A stretch of DNA of 64,000 bases from Microbacterium sp. 1.5R (GTDB lineage Bacteria; Actinomycetota; Actinomycetes; Actinomycetales; Microbacteriaceae): positions 682,001-746,000 of the forward strand of contig NZ_CP018151.1 of the NCBI RefSeq assembly GCF_001889265.1. Direction: 5' to 3'. Under the pieces are notes generated by a model. That model searched no databases, was not told the DNA's origin, and saw only the letters and a list, made by a program, of their open reading frames with translations. The first letter of the stretch is position 1; the number at the start of each line of letters is the position of its first letter. Made by a program: the position numbers and the translations under genes. Shown piece after piece: positions 52,758 through 60,010 of this stretch.

Positions 52758-53775
52758 CGCACTCGCGGTCGATGCCCGCACCTCCGGATCCTTCACGTCC
52801 GCGCATGCGCGCCGTCGCTACGCCCTGGTGCTGGGCGTCCTCGTCGTCCTCTCCGCGGCCTTCGCCTTCGCCCTGCTCGCCTGGGACAACCCCATGCCGA
52901 TCGGATCGCCTGGGTTCTGGCGCATCGCGAAGCTCCGCGTGACGAATGTGACCGTGATGGCAGTGGTCGCGGTGGCGCAGGCGATCGCGACCGTGAGCTT
53001 TCAGACGGTCACGAACAACCGCATCATCACGCCGTCGATCATGGGGTTCGAATCGCTCTATCGGGTGGTGCAGACGACTACGGTCTACCTGTTCGGCGTC
53101 GCGGGGCTCGTCGCGATCCAGGGTGTCTGGCAGTTCGGCCTGCAGGTCGTCATCATGGTGGGGCTCGCGATGGCGCTCTACGGATGGCTGCTGTCGGGGC
53201 GCTACGGAAACCTCCAGATCATGCTCCTGATCGGGATCATCATCGGCGGCGGACTCGGGGCGATATCGACCTTCATGCAGCGGCTGCTCACACCGAGCGA
53301 GTTCGACGTGCTGGCGGCTCGCCTCTTCGGCAACGTCTCCAACGCGGACGCGTCCTACCTGCCGCTCGCGATCCCGCTGTGCATCGCCGCGTCCGCGCTG
53401 CTGTGGCTGCGGGCGCGGCGGCTGAATCTCCTCGCGCTCGGACCCGACGTGTCGCGCTCGCTCGGACTCGACCACAAGCGCGAGCTCTACGCCGTGCTCT
53501 TCCTCGTCGCCGTGCTGATGGCGACCTCCACCGCGCTGGTGGGCCCGATGACGTTCCTCGGCTTCCTCGTCGCGACCCTCGCGTACCAGTTCGCCGATAC
53601 ATACGACCACCGGCTCATCTTCCCGGTGGCGGTGCTCACCGCCTTCACGATCCTCGCCGGGGCGTACTTCGTCATGAAGAACGTCTTCTACGCGCAGGGC
53701 ATGGTGTCGATCCTCATCGAACTCGTCGGAGGAACCGTGTTCCTCGTCGTCATCCTCAGAAAGGGCAGGCTGTGA
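52750..53775 (+). CDS. Iron-siderophore ABC permease (FecCD), second subunit
   Basis: 341 aa, starting with GTG. About nine membrane segments; FWRIAKLRVTNVTVMAVVAVAQAIATVSFQTVTNNRIITPSIMG is the FecCD N-terminal block, and DVSRSLGLDHKRELYAVLFLVAVLM with GPMTFLGFLVATLAYQF is the ATPase-coupling region. Forms the channel with the preceding subunit. The end overlaps the GTG of the ATPase gene by 4 bp. Confidence 0.93.
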   Translation: MASALAVDARTSGSFTSAHARRRYALVLGVLVVLSAAFAFALLAWDNPMPIGSPGFWRIAKLRVTNVTVMAVVAVAQAIATVSFQTVTNNRIITPSIMGFESLYRVVQTTTVYLFGVAGLVAIQGVWQFGLQVVIMVGLAMALYGWLLSGRYGNLQIMLLIGIIIGGGLGAISTFMQRLLTPSEFDVLAARLFGNVSNADASYLPLAIPLCIAASALLWLRARRLNLLALGPDVSRSLGLDHKRELYAVLFLVAVLMATSTALVGPMTFLGFLVATLAYQFADTYDHRLIFPVAVLTAFTILAGAYFVMKNVFYAQGMVSILIELVGGTVFLVVILRKGRL

Positions 53776-54527
53776 TCACACTCGACGGCGTCCGCCGCGA
53801 CTACAGCGACCAGGTCGCGATCGGCCCTGTGGACCTCCGGATCCCCTCCGGCGGCATCACGGCACTGATCGGTCCGAACGGCGCGGGAAAGTCGACTCTG
53901 CTGACGATGATCGGCCGGCTCGGCGGCATGGACGCCGGAGCGATCGAGATCGCCGGATACGACGTGGCGACCACGAAGTCGAAGGATCTCGCCAAGATCG
54001 TCTCGGTGCTGCGGCAGGAGAACCACTTCGTCACCCGTCTCACCGTGCGCCAGCTAGTGGGCTTCGGGCGCTTCCCGCATTCGAAGGGCCGGCCGACGCG
54101 CGCCGACGAGGAGCTCATCAGCAGAGCGATCGACTTCCTCGATCTCGGGGACCTCGAAGGTCGATACCTGGACGAGCTCTCCGGCGGCCAGCGACAGCGA
54201 GCCTACGTCGCCATGGTCCTGGCGCAGGACACCGAGTTCGTTCTGCTCGACGAGCCACTCAACAACCTCGACATGAAGCACGCCGTGCAGATGATGAAGC
54301 ACCTGCGCCGGGCGTCGGAGGAGCTGGGGCGCACGATCGTCATCGTGCTGCATGACATCAACTTCGCGGGGCACTACGCCGACCACATCTGCGCCATGAA
54401 GGACGGAGCCGTCATCGAGTTCGGGTCGCCCGCCGAGATCATGACCGGCGACGTGCTCACCCGGGTGTTCGATACGCCCGTGCGGGTGGTCGAGGGGCCG
54501 TCCGGTCCGTTGGCGGTCTACTACTGA
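53772..54527 (+). CDS. Iron-siderophore ABC transporter ATP-binding protein
   Basis: 251 aa from the GTG at 53772 (overlap GTGA). Walker A is GPNGAGKSTLL (about residues 36-46), the signature LSGGQRQRAYVAM, Walker B EFVLLDEPLNNLD and the switch His in VIVLHDINFAGHYADH. The FecE/FepC class powers siderophore import. The open frame extending upstream to 53184 is in another frame of the permease gene and is not real. Confidence 0.96.
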   Translation: MITLDGVRRDYSDQVAIGPVDLRIPSGGITALIGPNGAGKSTLLTMIGRLGGMDAGAIEIAGYDVATTKSKDLAKIVSVLRQENHFVTRLTVRQLVGFGRFPHSKGRPTRADEELISRAIDFLDLGDLEGRYLDELSGGQRQRAYVAMVLAQDTEFVLLDEPLNNLDMKHAVQMMKHLRRASEELGRTIVIVLHDINFAGHYADHICAMKDGAVIEFGSPAEIMTGDVLTRVFDTPVRVVEGPSGPLAVYY

Positions 54528-54530
54528 CGC

Positions 54531-54728
54531 TCAGAGCTCGACGCCGTGGTCCTCGTCGTTGACGCCGGTGTTGTGGCCGCGCCGGGACTCGTAGCCGATG
54601 AACCAGCCGAGCCAGACGATCGCGGCGAGCAGGATGCCGAGCCAGACGTTCTGGAAGATCAGGCCGATCACGACACCGACGATGAGCAGCCCTGCCGTGA
54701 CGGAGAAGCGGAGTGCGTTGCGGGACAT
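54531..54728 (-). CDS. Small two-TM membrane protein
   Basis: 65 aa. Two hydrophobic spans (VTAGLLIVGVVIGLIFQNVWLG and ILLAAIVWLGWFIGY) are followed by a polar tail (ESRRGHNTGVNDEDHGVEL). Hypothetical; similar short proteins are frequent in actinobacteria. Convergent with the ABC operon, 3 bp between stop codons. Confidence 0.65.
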   Translation of the reverse strand: MSRNALRFSVTAGLLIVGVVIGLIFQNVWLGILLAAIVWLGWFIGYESRRGHNTGVNDEDHGVEL

Positions 54729-54766
54729 GGCCTCAGCCTAGGGGCGATCCGCGCCGTGCGGCAGGG

Positions 54767-55726
54767 TCAGCGACTCCGATGATCCTCGGGGGAGAGCCGC
54801 GGCCCACGACGGGGTTCGCTCACCCTGCTCGCGAAGATGAGGCGGATCACTCGCTGCCGGTGGCCGGCCCACGGGGCGAGCAGCTCGAGCATCCCGTCGT
54901 CATCCGTGCGGTGGCCCGTGAGGGCATAGCCGACCTGATGAGCCAGGTGGTAGTCCCCGACGCTCACGGCGTCAGGATCGCCGAGGGCTCTGATGCGCGT
55001 CTCGGCCGAGGTCCAGATGCCGATGCCCGGCAAGCTCGTCAGCACGCGATCGCGCTCCTCGCCGGTGGGGGCGGCCAGAAGTGCGCGCGAGACGCTCTCA
55101 GCGCGCTCGGCGGCTCGCACGACGGTCTTCGACTGCGGCGGCTGCACCGCGACCCGGTGCCAGTCCCACGACGGGATGCGGCGCCACTGCGCGGCGGTGG
55201 GGGCGGTGTACATCGGCCTCGGGGTGGGACCGGGTGCGCGCTCGCCGAACTTCGTGACGAGCTGTCTCCATGCGCGGAACGCCTCGAGGCCGGTCACCTT
55301 CTGCTCGATGATCGCGCACGCGAGAGCGTCGAACACGACGCCCGTGCGAGCCAGGCGGATGCCGACCGACCGGCGTGCGACGTCGGCGATCAGCGGATGA
55401 TGGGAGGGATCGAAGCCGGTGGGGTCGTCGTTCGCGCCGCACAGCTCCGGGACGCTGTCGAGCGCGTGCTCCGCTCCGTCGCCCCACGCCGTGGCGATGA
55501 TCTCGGCGCCGCGGGCGCGCAGCGCGAGTGCGGCAGGACCGAGCGGCGTTCGCAGCGTGCGCCAGATCACCGGGCCGTCGAACACCATGGTCGGGTCGCC
55601 GGGCCCCCGTCGCAGCATGCCCACCGTCGCGCGAAGATCGACGGGTGCGGCCGGCCGATACACGGTCTCGCGCGGCGTGCCGCGGGAGGCCGCATCGGCG
55701 GCTCCGGCATCCGCGGTCAGGGTCAT
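54767..55726 (-). CDS. DNA-3-methyladenine glycosylase II-like (HhH-GPD) protein
   Basis: 319 aa from the ATG at 55724-55726 (MTLTADAGAADAASRGTPRETVY); the frame stays open to 55993 over the next gene. The N-terminal half (30-110) resembles the AlkA/OGG N-domain. The helix-hairpin-helix is LTSLPGIGIWTSAETRIRALGDPDAVSVGDYHLA, with the catalytic Asp in the G-D pair of the GPD loop. IEQKVTGLEAFRAWRQLVTKFG is the preceding conserved helix. Removes alkylated bases in base excision repair, by family. Confidence 0.87.
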   Translation of the reverse strand: MTLTADAGAADAASRGTPRETVYRPAAPVDLRATVGMLRRGPGDPTMVFDGPVIWRTLRTPLGPAALALRARGAEIIATAWGDGAEHALDSVPELCGANDDPTGFDPSHHPLIADVARRSVGIRLARTGVVFDALACAIIEQKVTGLEAFRAWRQLVTKFGERAPGPTPRPMYTAPTAAQWRRIPSWDWHRVAVQPPQSKTVVRAAERAESVSRALLAAPTGEERDRVLTSLPGIGIWTSAETRIRALGDPDAVSVGDYHLAHQVGYALTGHRTDDDGMLELLAPWAGHRQRVIRLIFASRVSEPRRGPRLSPEDHRSR

Positions 55727-55760
55727 GCGCCCACCATACGTGGCGGGGCTGACACTCGGA

Positions 55761-56459
55761 TCAGAAGCGGTCGGGCGAGGGCGTTCCGTGGCCGTAGCGG
55801 ATGACGACGTCGGCGTGCCGGTCGAAGCGGTAGCCGATGCCGCGCACGGTGCGGACGATGTCCTCGTAGCGGCCGAGCTTCGCGCGCAGACGCCGCACGT
55901 GCACGTCGATCGTGCGCTCGCCGGGAGTCTCGTCGTCCTGCGCCTGCCAGAGCGCGGAGACCAGCTCGCTGCGCTCGATCGTCCGTCCTTCACGGAGCAC
56001 GAGGTACTGCAGCAGCTCGAACTCCTTGTAGGTGAACGCCGCGGACTCGCCGTCGATCAGCACGCGCTTGCGCGAGATGTCGACCACGACGCCGCCTTCT
56101 TCGTCGGTCGCCTCCTCTTCGGCAGCGGCCTTGGTGCGTGCGATCGCACCCGGCTCGTGCAGTGCGAGACGGACGACGTCGAGGTCGCGGCCGCCGGAGC
56201 CGTGCGGGGCCAGGGCGACGGTGGCGTGCGTCTCGGCACCCGGTGCGAGCTCGGCGAGGGTGCGGCGCAGGGCGTCGACCAGGAGCGGGAGGCTGACGCC
56301 GGCTTCGGCCGCCTTGATCTCGTCGAGACCGACGTAGAGGGCGAATCCTCGCGGCGAGCGGACGGCGGGAAGATCTGCATCGAGCGGTGCGGCGGGCTCC
56401 GACGACACGGCGCGGACGGCGGTGGCGGCGGGACGCTCGAGAAGTGCGATGTTCGACAT
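55761..56459 (-). CDS. Winged-helix transcriptional regulator without receiver domain
   Basis: 232 aa. The C-terminal 100 residues form an OmpR/PhoB-type winged helix: RVLIDGESAAFTYKEFELLQYLVLREGRTIERSELVSALW and RTIDVHVRRLRAKLGRYEDIVRTVRGIGYRFD. The first 120 residues are not a receiver; instead an alpha/beta domain (ALYVGLDEIKAAEAGVSLPLLVDALRRTLAEL ... ATVALAP) and an acidic linker EEEATDEEGG. It therefore cannot be phosphorylated like a response regulator and may use the N-domain as a sensor. No kinase gene beside it. Confidence 0.85.
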   Translation of the reverse strand: MSNIALLERPAATAVRAVSSEPAAPLDADLPAVRSPRGFALYVGLDEIKAAEAGVSLPLLVDALRRTLAELAPGAETHATVALAPHGSGGRDLDVVRLALHEPGAIARTKAAAEEEATDEEGGVVVDISRKRVLIDGESAAFTYKEFELLQYLVLREGRTIERSELVSALWQAQDDETPGERTIDVHVRRLRAKLGRYEDIVRTVRGIGYRFDRHADVVIRYGHGTPSPDRF

Positions 56460-56778
56460 GATGATGTAGTCCTCAGGACGTGAGCCGGAAGAAGGCTCTG
56501 ATGCGTTGCATGAATGACCGGGCGAGCCGGGAAGCGAGCACGGGGTGGGTGCTCGGAGACCAGTCCTCGCAGATCGCGAGAAGTCAGGTCAGACGGAGTG
56601 GCTGTTCGTTCAGCGACACATTCGGCAACACATGCCAACGCGACCGGGCATCATCATCCCGGCAGTCCTGTTCGCCTCCTGGGCGGACAAAGGGCTTGCG
56701 TTGGTAGTCATGGGGGGATTATGTCGGAAGAAGTCCGCGCGTGTCAAAACGGCCGCCGGCCGGGGAGCGAGGCGTAAC
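56460..56778. other. Divergent intergenic region
   Basis: About 320 bp between the winged-helix regulator (minus) and a GNAT gene (plus). Open frames that extend the GNAT upstream to 56545 are not supported by any start signal. No clear operator or RNA element was recognised; GGAG at 56764-56767 is the likely ribosome-binding site of the GNAT gene. Confidence 0.4.
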
Positions 56779-57096
56779 GTGGAGAAGGTGACCACTTCGA
56801 CCCTCGCTGCCGGCTTCATCCTCACTGATGAGAAGGACGCCTCGCGGTACACGCTGACGCGCGACGGGCAGCTCGTCAGCGTGCTCGACTATCGCGACGA
56901 CGGGAACACGATCGCCCTGACGCGAGCCTTCACCATCCCGACTTTCCGCGGCCACGGCTACGCGGGCGTCGTCGTGGAGGGAGCGGTCGCCGAGATCGAG
57001 GAGCGCGGAGATCGCAAGGTCGACGCCGTGTGCTGGTATGTCGCCGACTGGTTCCAGGCGCATCCCGAGCACGCGTCTCTGCTGCGCTCGCGCTGA
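56779..57096 (+). CDS. Small GNAT (YjdJ-type) N-acetyltransferase
   Basis: 105 aa from the GTG at 56779 (MEKVTTSTLAAGFILTDEKDASRYTLTRDGQLVSVLDYRDDG). The short GNAT-like domain has ALTRAFTIPTFRGHGYAGVVVEGAVAEIEERGDRKVDAVCWYVADWFQAHPEHASLL, i.e. the R-G-x-G-Y/L-A acetyl-CoA loop and the C-x-Y/F...H-P-E ending of the YjdJ/NATD1 family. Substrate unknown. The region upstream in the same frame lacks coding character. Confidence 0.85.
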   Translation: MEKVTTSTLAAGFILTDEKDASRYTLTRDGQLVSVLDYRDDGNTIALTRAFTIPTFRGHGYAGVVVEGAVAEIEERGDRKVDAVCWYVADWFQAHPEHASLLRSR

Positions 57097-57140
57097 CGCA
57101 TCGACGTGTGACGCTGTGTTACGCGGCGTCATTCCTCCGG

Positions 57141-57146
57141 TAATAT
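57141..57146 (+). promoter_or_regulatory. Candidate -10 box of the second structured leader
   Basis: TAATAT sits 6-7 bp before the inferred transcript start at about 57153. An acceptable -35 (GTTACG at 57118-57123, 17-bp spacing) precedes it. Unlike copy A at 7544-7575, no palindrome overlaps this promoter. Confidence 0.5.
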
Positions 57147-57152
57147 GGATGC

Positions 57153-57249
57153 TCTGCTCAGCCCCGTCGGCTGAGGTGGTCAGGCGCTGACGCGCGCTGG
57201 TCCGAGGCTCGAAACCTCCGGCATCGTCCCCGACACCGGAGGTTCTTCC
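57153..57249 (+). ncRNA. Structured 5' leader of MFS gene, riboswitch/attenuator-like (copy B)
   Basis: Same layout as copy A. P1 is CTCAGCC 57157-57163 with GGCTGAG 57169-57175; P2 is GGCGC 57183-57187 with GCGCT 57194-57198. The conserved linker GGTGGTC lies between them. P3 is GAGG 57204-57207 with CCTC 57215-57218. The competing P4 is AACCTCCGG 57213-57221 with CCGGAGGTT 57236-57244, which contains the Shine-Dalgarno 7 nt before the ATG. Differences from copy A in P1 and P4 preserve pairing (CCAG:CTGG in A becomes CCGG:CCGG in B). Confidence 0.65.
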
Positions 57250-58695
57250 ATGTCATCGTCCCTGCGCGCCCGCCCCCAGACACGGTGGTGGGCGCTCGTC
57301 GTCATCTCCCTCACGCAGCTGATCGTCGTCCTCGACGGCACCATCGTCAGCATCGCCCTGCCGCAGGCGCAGGCATCGCTCGGTCTGAGCGACGGCCAGC
57401 GTCAGTGGGTGGTCACGGCCTACGCCCTCGCCTTCGGCGCGCTGCTTCTGCTCGGAGGACGCATCGCCGACTACCTCGGTCGCAAGCGCACCTTCATGAT
57501 CGGGATGGTGGGCTTCGGCGCGGCGTCCCTGTTCGGCGGCCTCGCGCAGTCCGGCTGGGAGCTGATCCTCGCGCGCGGCCTCCAGGGGGTCTTCGCCGCG
57601 CTCCTCGCTCCCGCCGCCCTCGCTCTCCTCACCGTGACCTTCCCCTCCGGGAAGGAGCGCAACACGGCGTTCGCCGTCTTCGGGACGGTCGCAGGAACAG
57701 GAGCGGCCGTCGGTCTGCTCCTGGGCGGATTCCTCACGGAGTTCACCGATTGGCGCTGGTGCCTGCTCGTCAACCTGTTCTTCGTCGCGATCGGACTGAT
57801 CGGCGGAGCGCTCTTCCTGACGGAGAGCAAGGCGGACGGCGACAACCGCTACGACGTCTGGGGCGCGATCACCGTGACCCTCGGTCTCGGCTCCCTCGTC
57901 TACGGGTTCAGCCTCGCCGAGAACGGCTGGGGCGACCCGCTGACCATCACCTTCCTCGTGCTCGGAGTCGTGCTGCTCGCCGCGTTCGTCTGGGTCGAGA
58001 GCCGCGTGGCCCAGCCGCTCCTTCCGCTGCGGGTCGTCGCGGACCGGGTCAGGGGTGGTGCGTTCCTGATCCAGGGCGTGGCCGGAGCGATCATGATCGG
58101 CGCGACGCTCTACCTGACCTTCCACCTGCAGTTCGTGCTCGGGATGGGCGCGCTTCAGGCGGGCGCGGCGACCCTGCCGCTGCCGATCGCCACGATGATC
58201 ATCGCCCCGATCGCGACCAAGCTGCTCGGAGTGATCGGACCGCGGCCGATGATGATCGTCGGACCACTCATCGCCGCGGCGGGTCTGTTCCTGTTGTCGG
58301 GCATCACCCCGGACGGCGCCTACCTGGTGCAGATCGCCCCGGCGCTCGTGCTGCTCGGCGTCGGCATGGGCTTCGTCTTCATCCCGCTGCAGAACCTCGC
58401 TCTCACCGGAGTGGCTCCGCACGACGCGGGCATCGCGTCGGCAGTCGCCAACTCGGCCATGCAGATCGGCGGATCGATCGGCCTGTCGGTGTTCACAGCC
58501 GTGTACGCCGCGTCGGTCGGAGGGCACGCCCAGGCGGATCTCGACCCCGGGCAGCTGACCGACGCTTACGGCTGGGTCTTCATCGTCGCGTCGATCCTCA
58601 TGCTCGTCGCCGCGGTGATCGCCGCGGTGATGGTGCGGGGCACGAAGGACGAGCTGATGCCGGCGCAGCCGGGACTGGCCGTCGCTGCGCACTGA
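57250..58695 (+). CDS. MFS multidrug exporter, EmrB/QacA (DHA2) type
   Basis: 481 aa, 14 predicted segments. TM1 carries IVVLDGTIVSIALPQAQ, motif A is GGRIADYLGRKRTF, and motif C is GTVAGTGAAVGLLLGGFLTEF. Nearly every signature segment matches the product of 7692-9146 (SDGQRQWVVTAYALAFGALLLLGGRIADY and similar), so the two are paralogues. This copy has high GC like its neighbours and no adjacent TetR, and is probably the native one. It shares the structured leader, so both genes should answer to the same RNA-level signal. Confidence 0.93.
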   Translation: MSSSLRARPQTRWWALVVISLTQLIVVLDGTIVSIALPQAQASLGLSDGQRQWVVTAYALAFGALLLLGGRIADYLGRKRTFMIGMVGFGAASLFGGLAQSGWELILARGLQGVFAALLAPAALALLTVTFPSGKERNTAFAVFGTVAGTGAAVGLLLGGFLTEFTDWRWCLLVNLFFVAIGLIGGALFLTESKADGDNRYDVWGAITVTLGLGSLVYGFSLAENGWGDPLTITFLVLGVVLLAAFVWVESRVAQPLLPLRVVADRVRGGAFLIQGVAGAIMIGATLYLTFHLQFVLGMGALQAGAATLPLPIATMIIAPIATKLLGVIGPRPMMIVGPLIAAAGLFLLSGITPDGAYLVQIAPALVLLGVGMGFVFIPLQNLALTGVAPHDAGIASAVANSAMQIGGSIGLSVFTAVYAASVGGHAQADLDPGQLTDAYGWVFIVASILMLVAAVIAAVMVRGTKDELMPAQPGLAVAAH

Positions 58696-58804
58696 CGTCG
58701 TCGTGGCGTCCTCTCTCGGCCGGATCGCGGAGATCTCGATGCGGGGAACGGGCGCCACGGCACGCCTCGGACCGAATGTCGGTGGGGGTTCGTAGCGTGT
58801 GAGT

Positions 58805-59959
58805 ATGCGAATCCTGCACACCTCCGACTGGCACATCGGCCGCACCTTCCATGGCAACTCGACCATGGACGCGCTGGCCGAGGTGCTCGGGGCGCTCACG
58901 GCGCAGGTTCGCGACCACGCGGTCGACGTCGTCATCGTCGCCGGCGACGTGTTCGACTCGGCGACCCCCGCCGGCCCCGCGTACACGCTTCTCGGTGACG
59001 CTCTCGTGGCGCTGCACGAGACGGGGGCCCGTGTGATCGTCACGAGCGGCAACCACGACTCCGCCGCGCGGCTGGGGTTCCAGGCGCGACTGCTGCGTGA
59101 CGGCATCCATGTGCTGACCGACCCCCTCGCGATCGGCACTCCGGTGACACTGACAGACGCCGACGGCCCCGTGCACTTCTTCGGCATCCCCTACCTCGAG
59201 CCCGCCATCGTCCGACAGCACTGGAACGGGGCCGAACTGCGCACGCAGGCGCAGACGCTGGCGCACGCCATGGACCTCGTACGGGTCGGTATGAATGAAC
59301 ACCCCGGCCGGTCCGTCGCGATCGCCCACTGCTTCTCCGCCGGGGTCGACGCCACGGTGGGCCTCGAGCGCGAGGTCCGGCAGGGCGGTCTCGACGTCGT
59401 GCCGCTGACCGTGTTCGACGGTCCCGACTACGTCGCCCTCGGTCACATCCACGGGCGCCAGCAGATCAGCGAGCGCGTGCGCTACTCGGGCGCCCCCCTG
59501 CATTACAGCTTCGGCGAGCAGAACAAGCCGCGCGGGTCCTGGCTGGTCGAGCTCGACGCGACCGGACTGGCATCGGTCGAGTGGCTCGAGCTCCCCGTGC
59601 CTCGCCGTCTCGTCACGCTCACGGGCACCCTCGAGGAGATCCTGTCGACCGAGAACGTCGCCGCTCACGCGGAGGACTGGGTCTGCGCGGTCTACACCGA
59701 CGCGCTCGCCCAGACAGAGCCGATGCGCCGACTCCGTGAGCGGTATCCGCACTGCGCGATGGTGCAGCATCAGCCGTCCCAGACCTCGGAGACGATCGAG
59801 CGGTCGTACGTCGAGAGATTGCAGGGTGCCGTGACCGATCCTGAACGGATCGAGGCCTTCCTCGAGCACGTCCGCTCAGGGCACGGGGCGACCGAGCGCG
59901 AGGCCGAGCTGATCCGCGAGGTGCTCGATGACCGCGTTCGTGCAGAAGCCCTCGTCTAG
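58805..59959 (+). CDS. sbcD: Exonuclease subunit SbcD
   Basis: 384 aa from the ATG at 58805 (MRILHTSDWHIGRTFHGN); a GTG 6 nt upstream is possible. Calcineurin-like phosphoesterase motifs: SDWHIGR (D, H), VAGDVFDS, TSGNHDS, AHCFSAG and ALGHIHGRQ, all metal ligands of the Mre11-type nuclease. The C-terminal cap follows. With SbcC it forms the ATP-dependent complex that cleaves hairpins and blocked DNA ends. The sbcC gene follows 51 bp later. Confidence 0.95.
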   Translation: MRILHTSDWHIGRTFHGNSTMDALAEVLGALTAQVRDHAVDVVIVAGDVFDSATPAGPAYTLLGDALVALHETGARVIVTSGNHDSAARLGFQARLLRDGIHVLTDPLAIGTPVTLTDADGPVHFFGIPYLEPAIVRQHWNGAELRTQAQTLAHAMDLVRVGMNEHPGRSVAIAHCFSAGVDATVGLEREVRQGGLDVVPLTVFDGPDYVALGHIHGRQQISERVRYSGAPLHYSFGEQNKPRGSWLVELDATGLASVEWLELPVPRRLVTLTGTLEEILSTENVAAHAEDWVCAVYTDALAQTEPMRRLRERYPHCAMVQHQPSQTSETIERSYVERLQGAVTDPERIEAFLEHVRSGHGATEREAELIREVLDDRVRAEALV

Positions 59960-60010
59960 TCCGGTGGCCGCTCGACGCGAAGACTCTCCGACAGCGAAGG
60001 AGGCGCTCTG

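Noticed and set aside
57253..59187. 644-codon minus-strand open frame over the MFS and sbcD genes
   Set aside because: High-GC antisense shadow with no homology; the plus-strand genes are certain.
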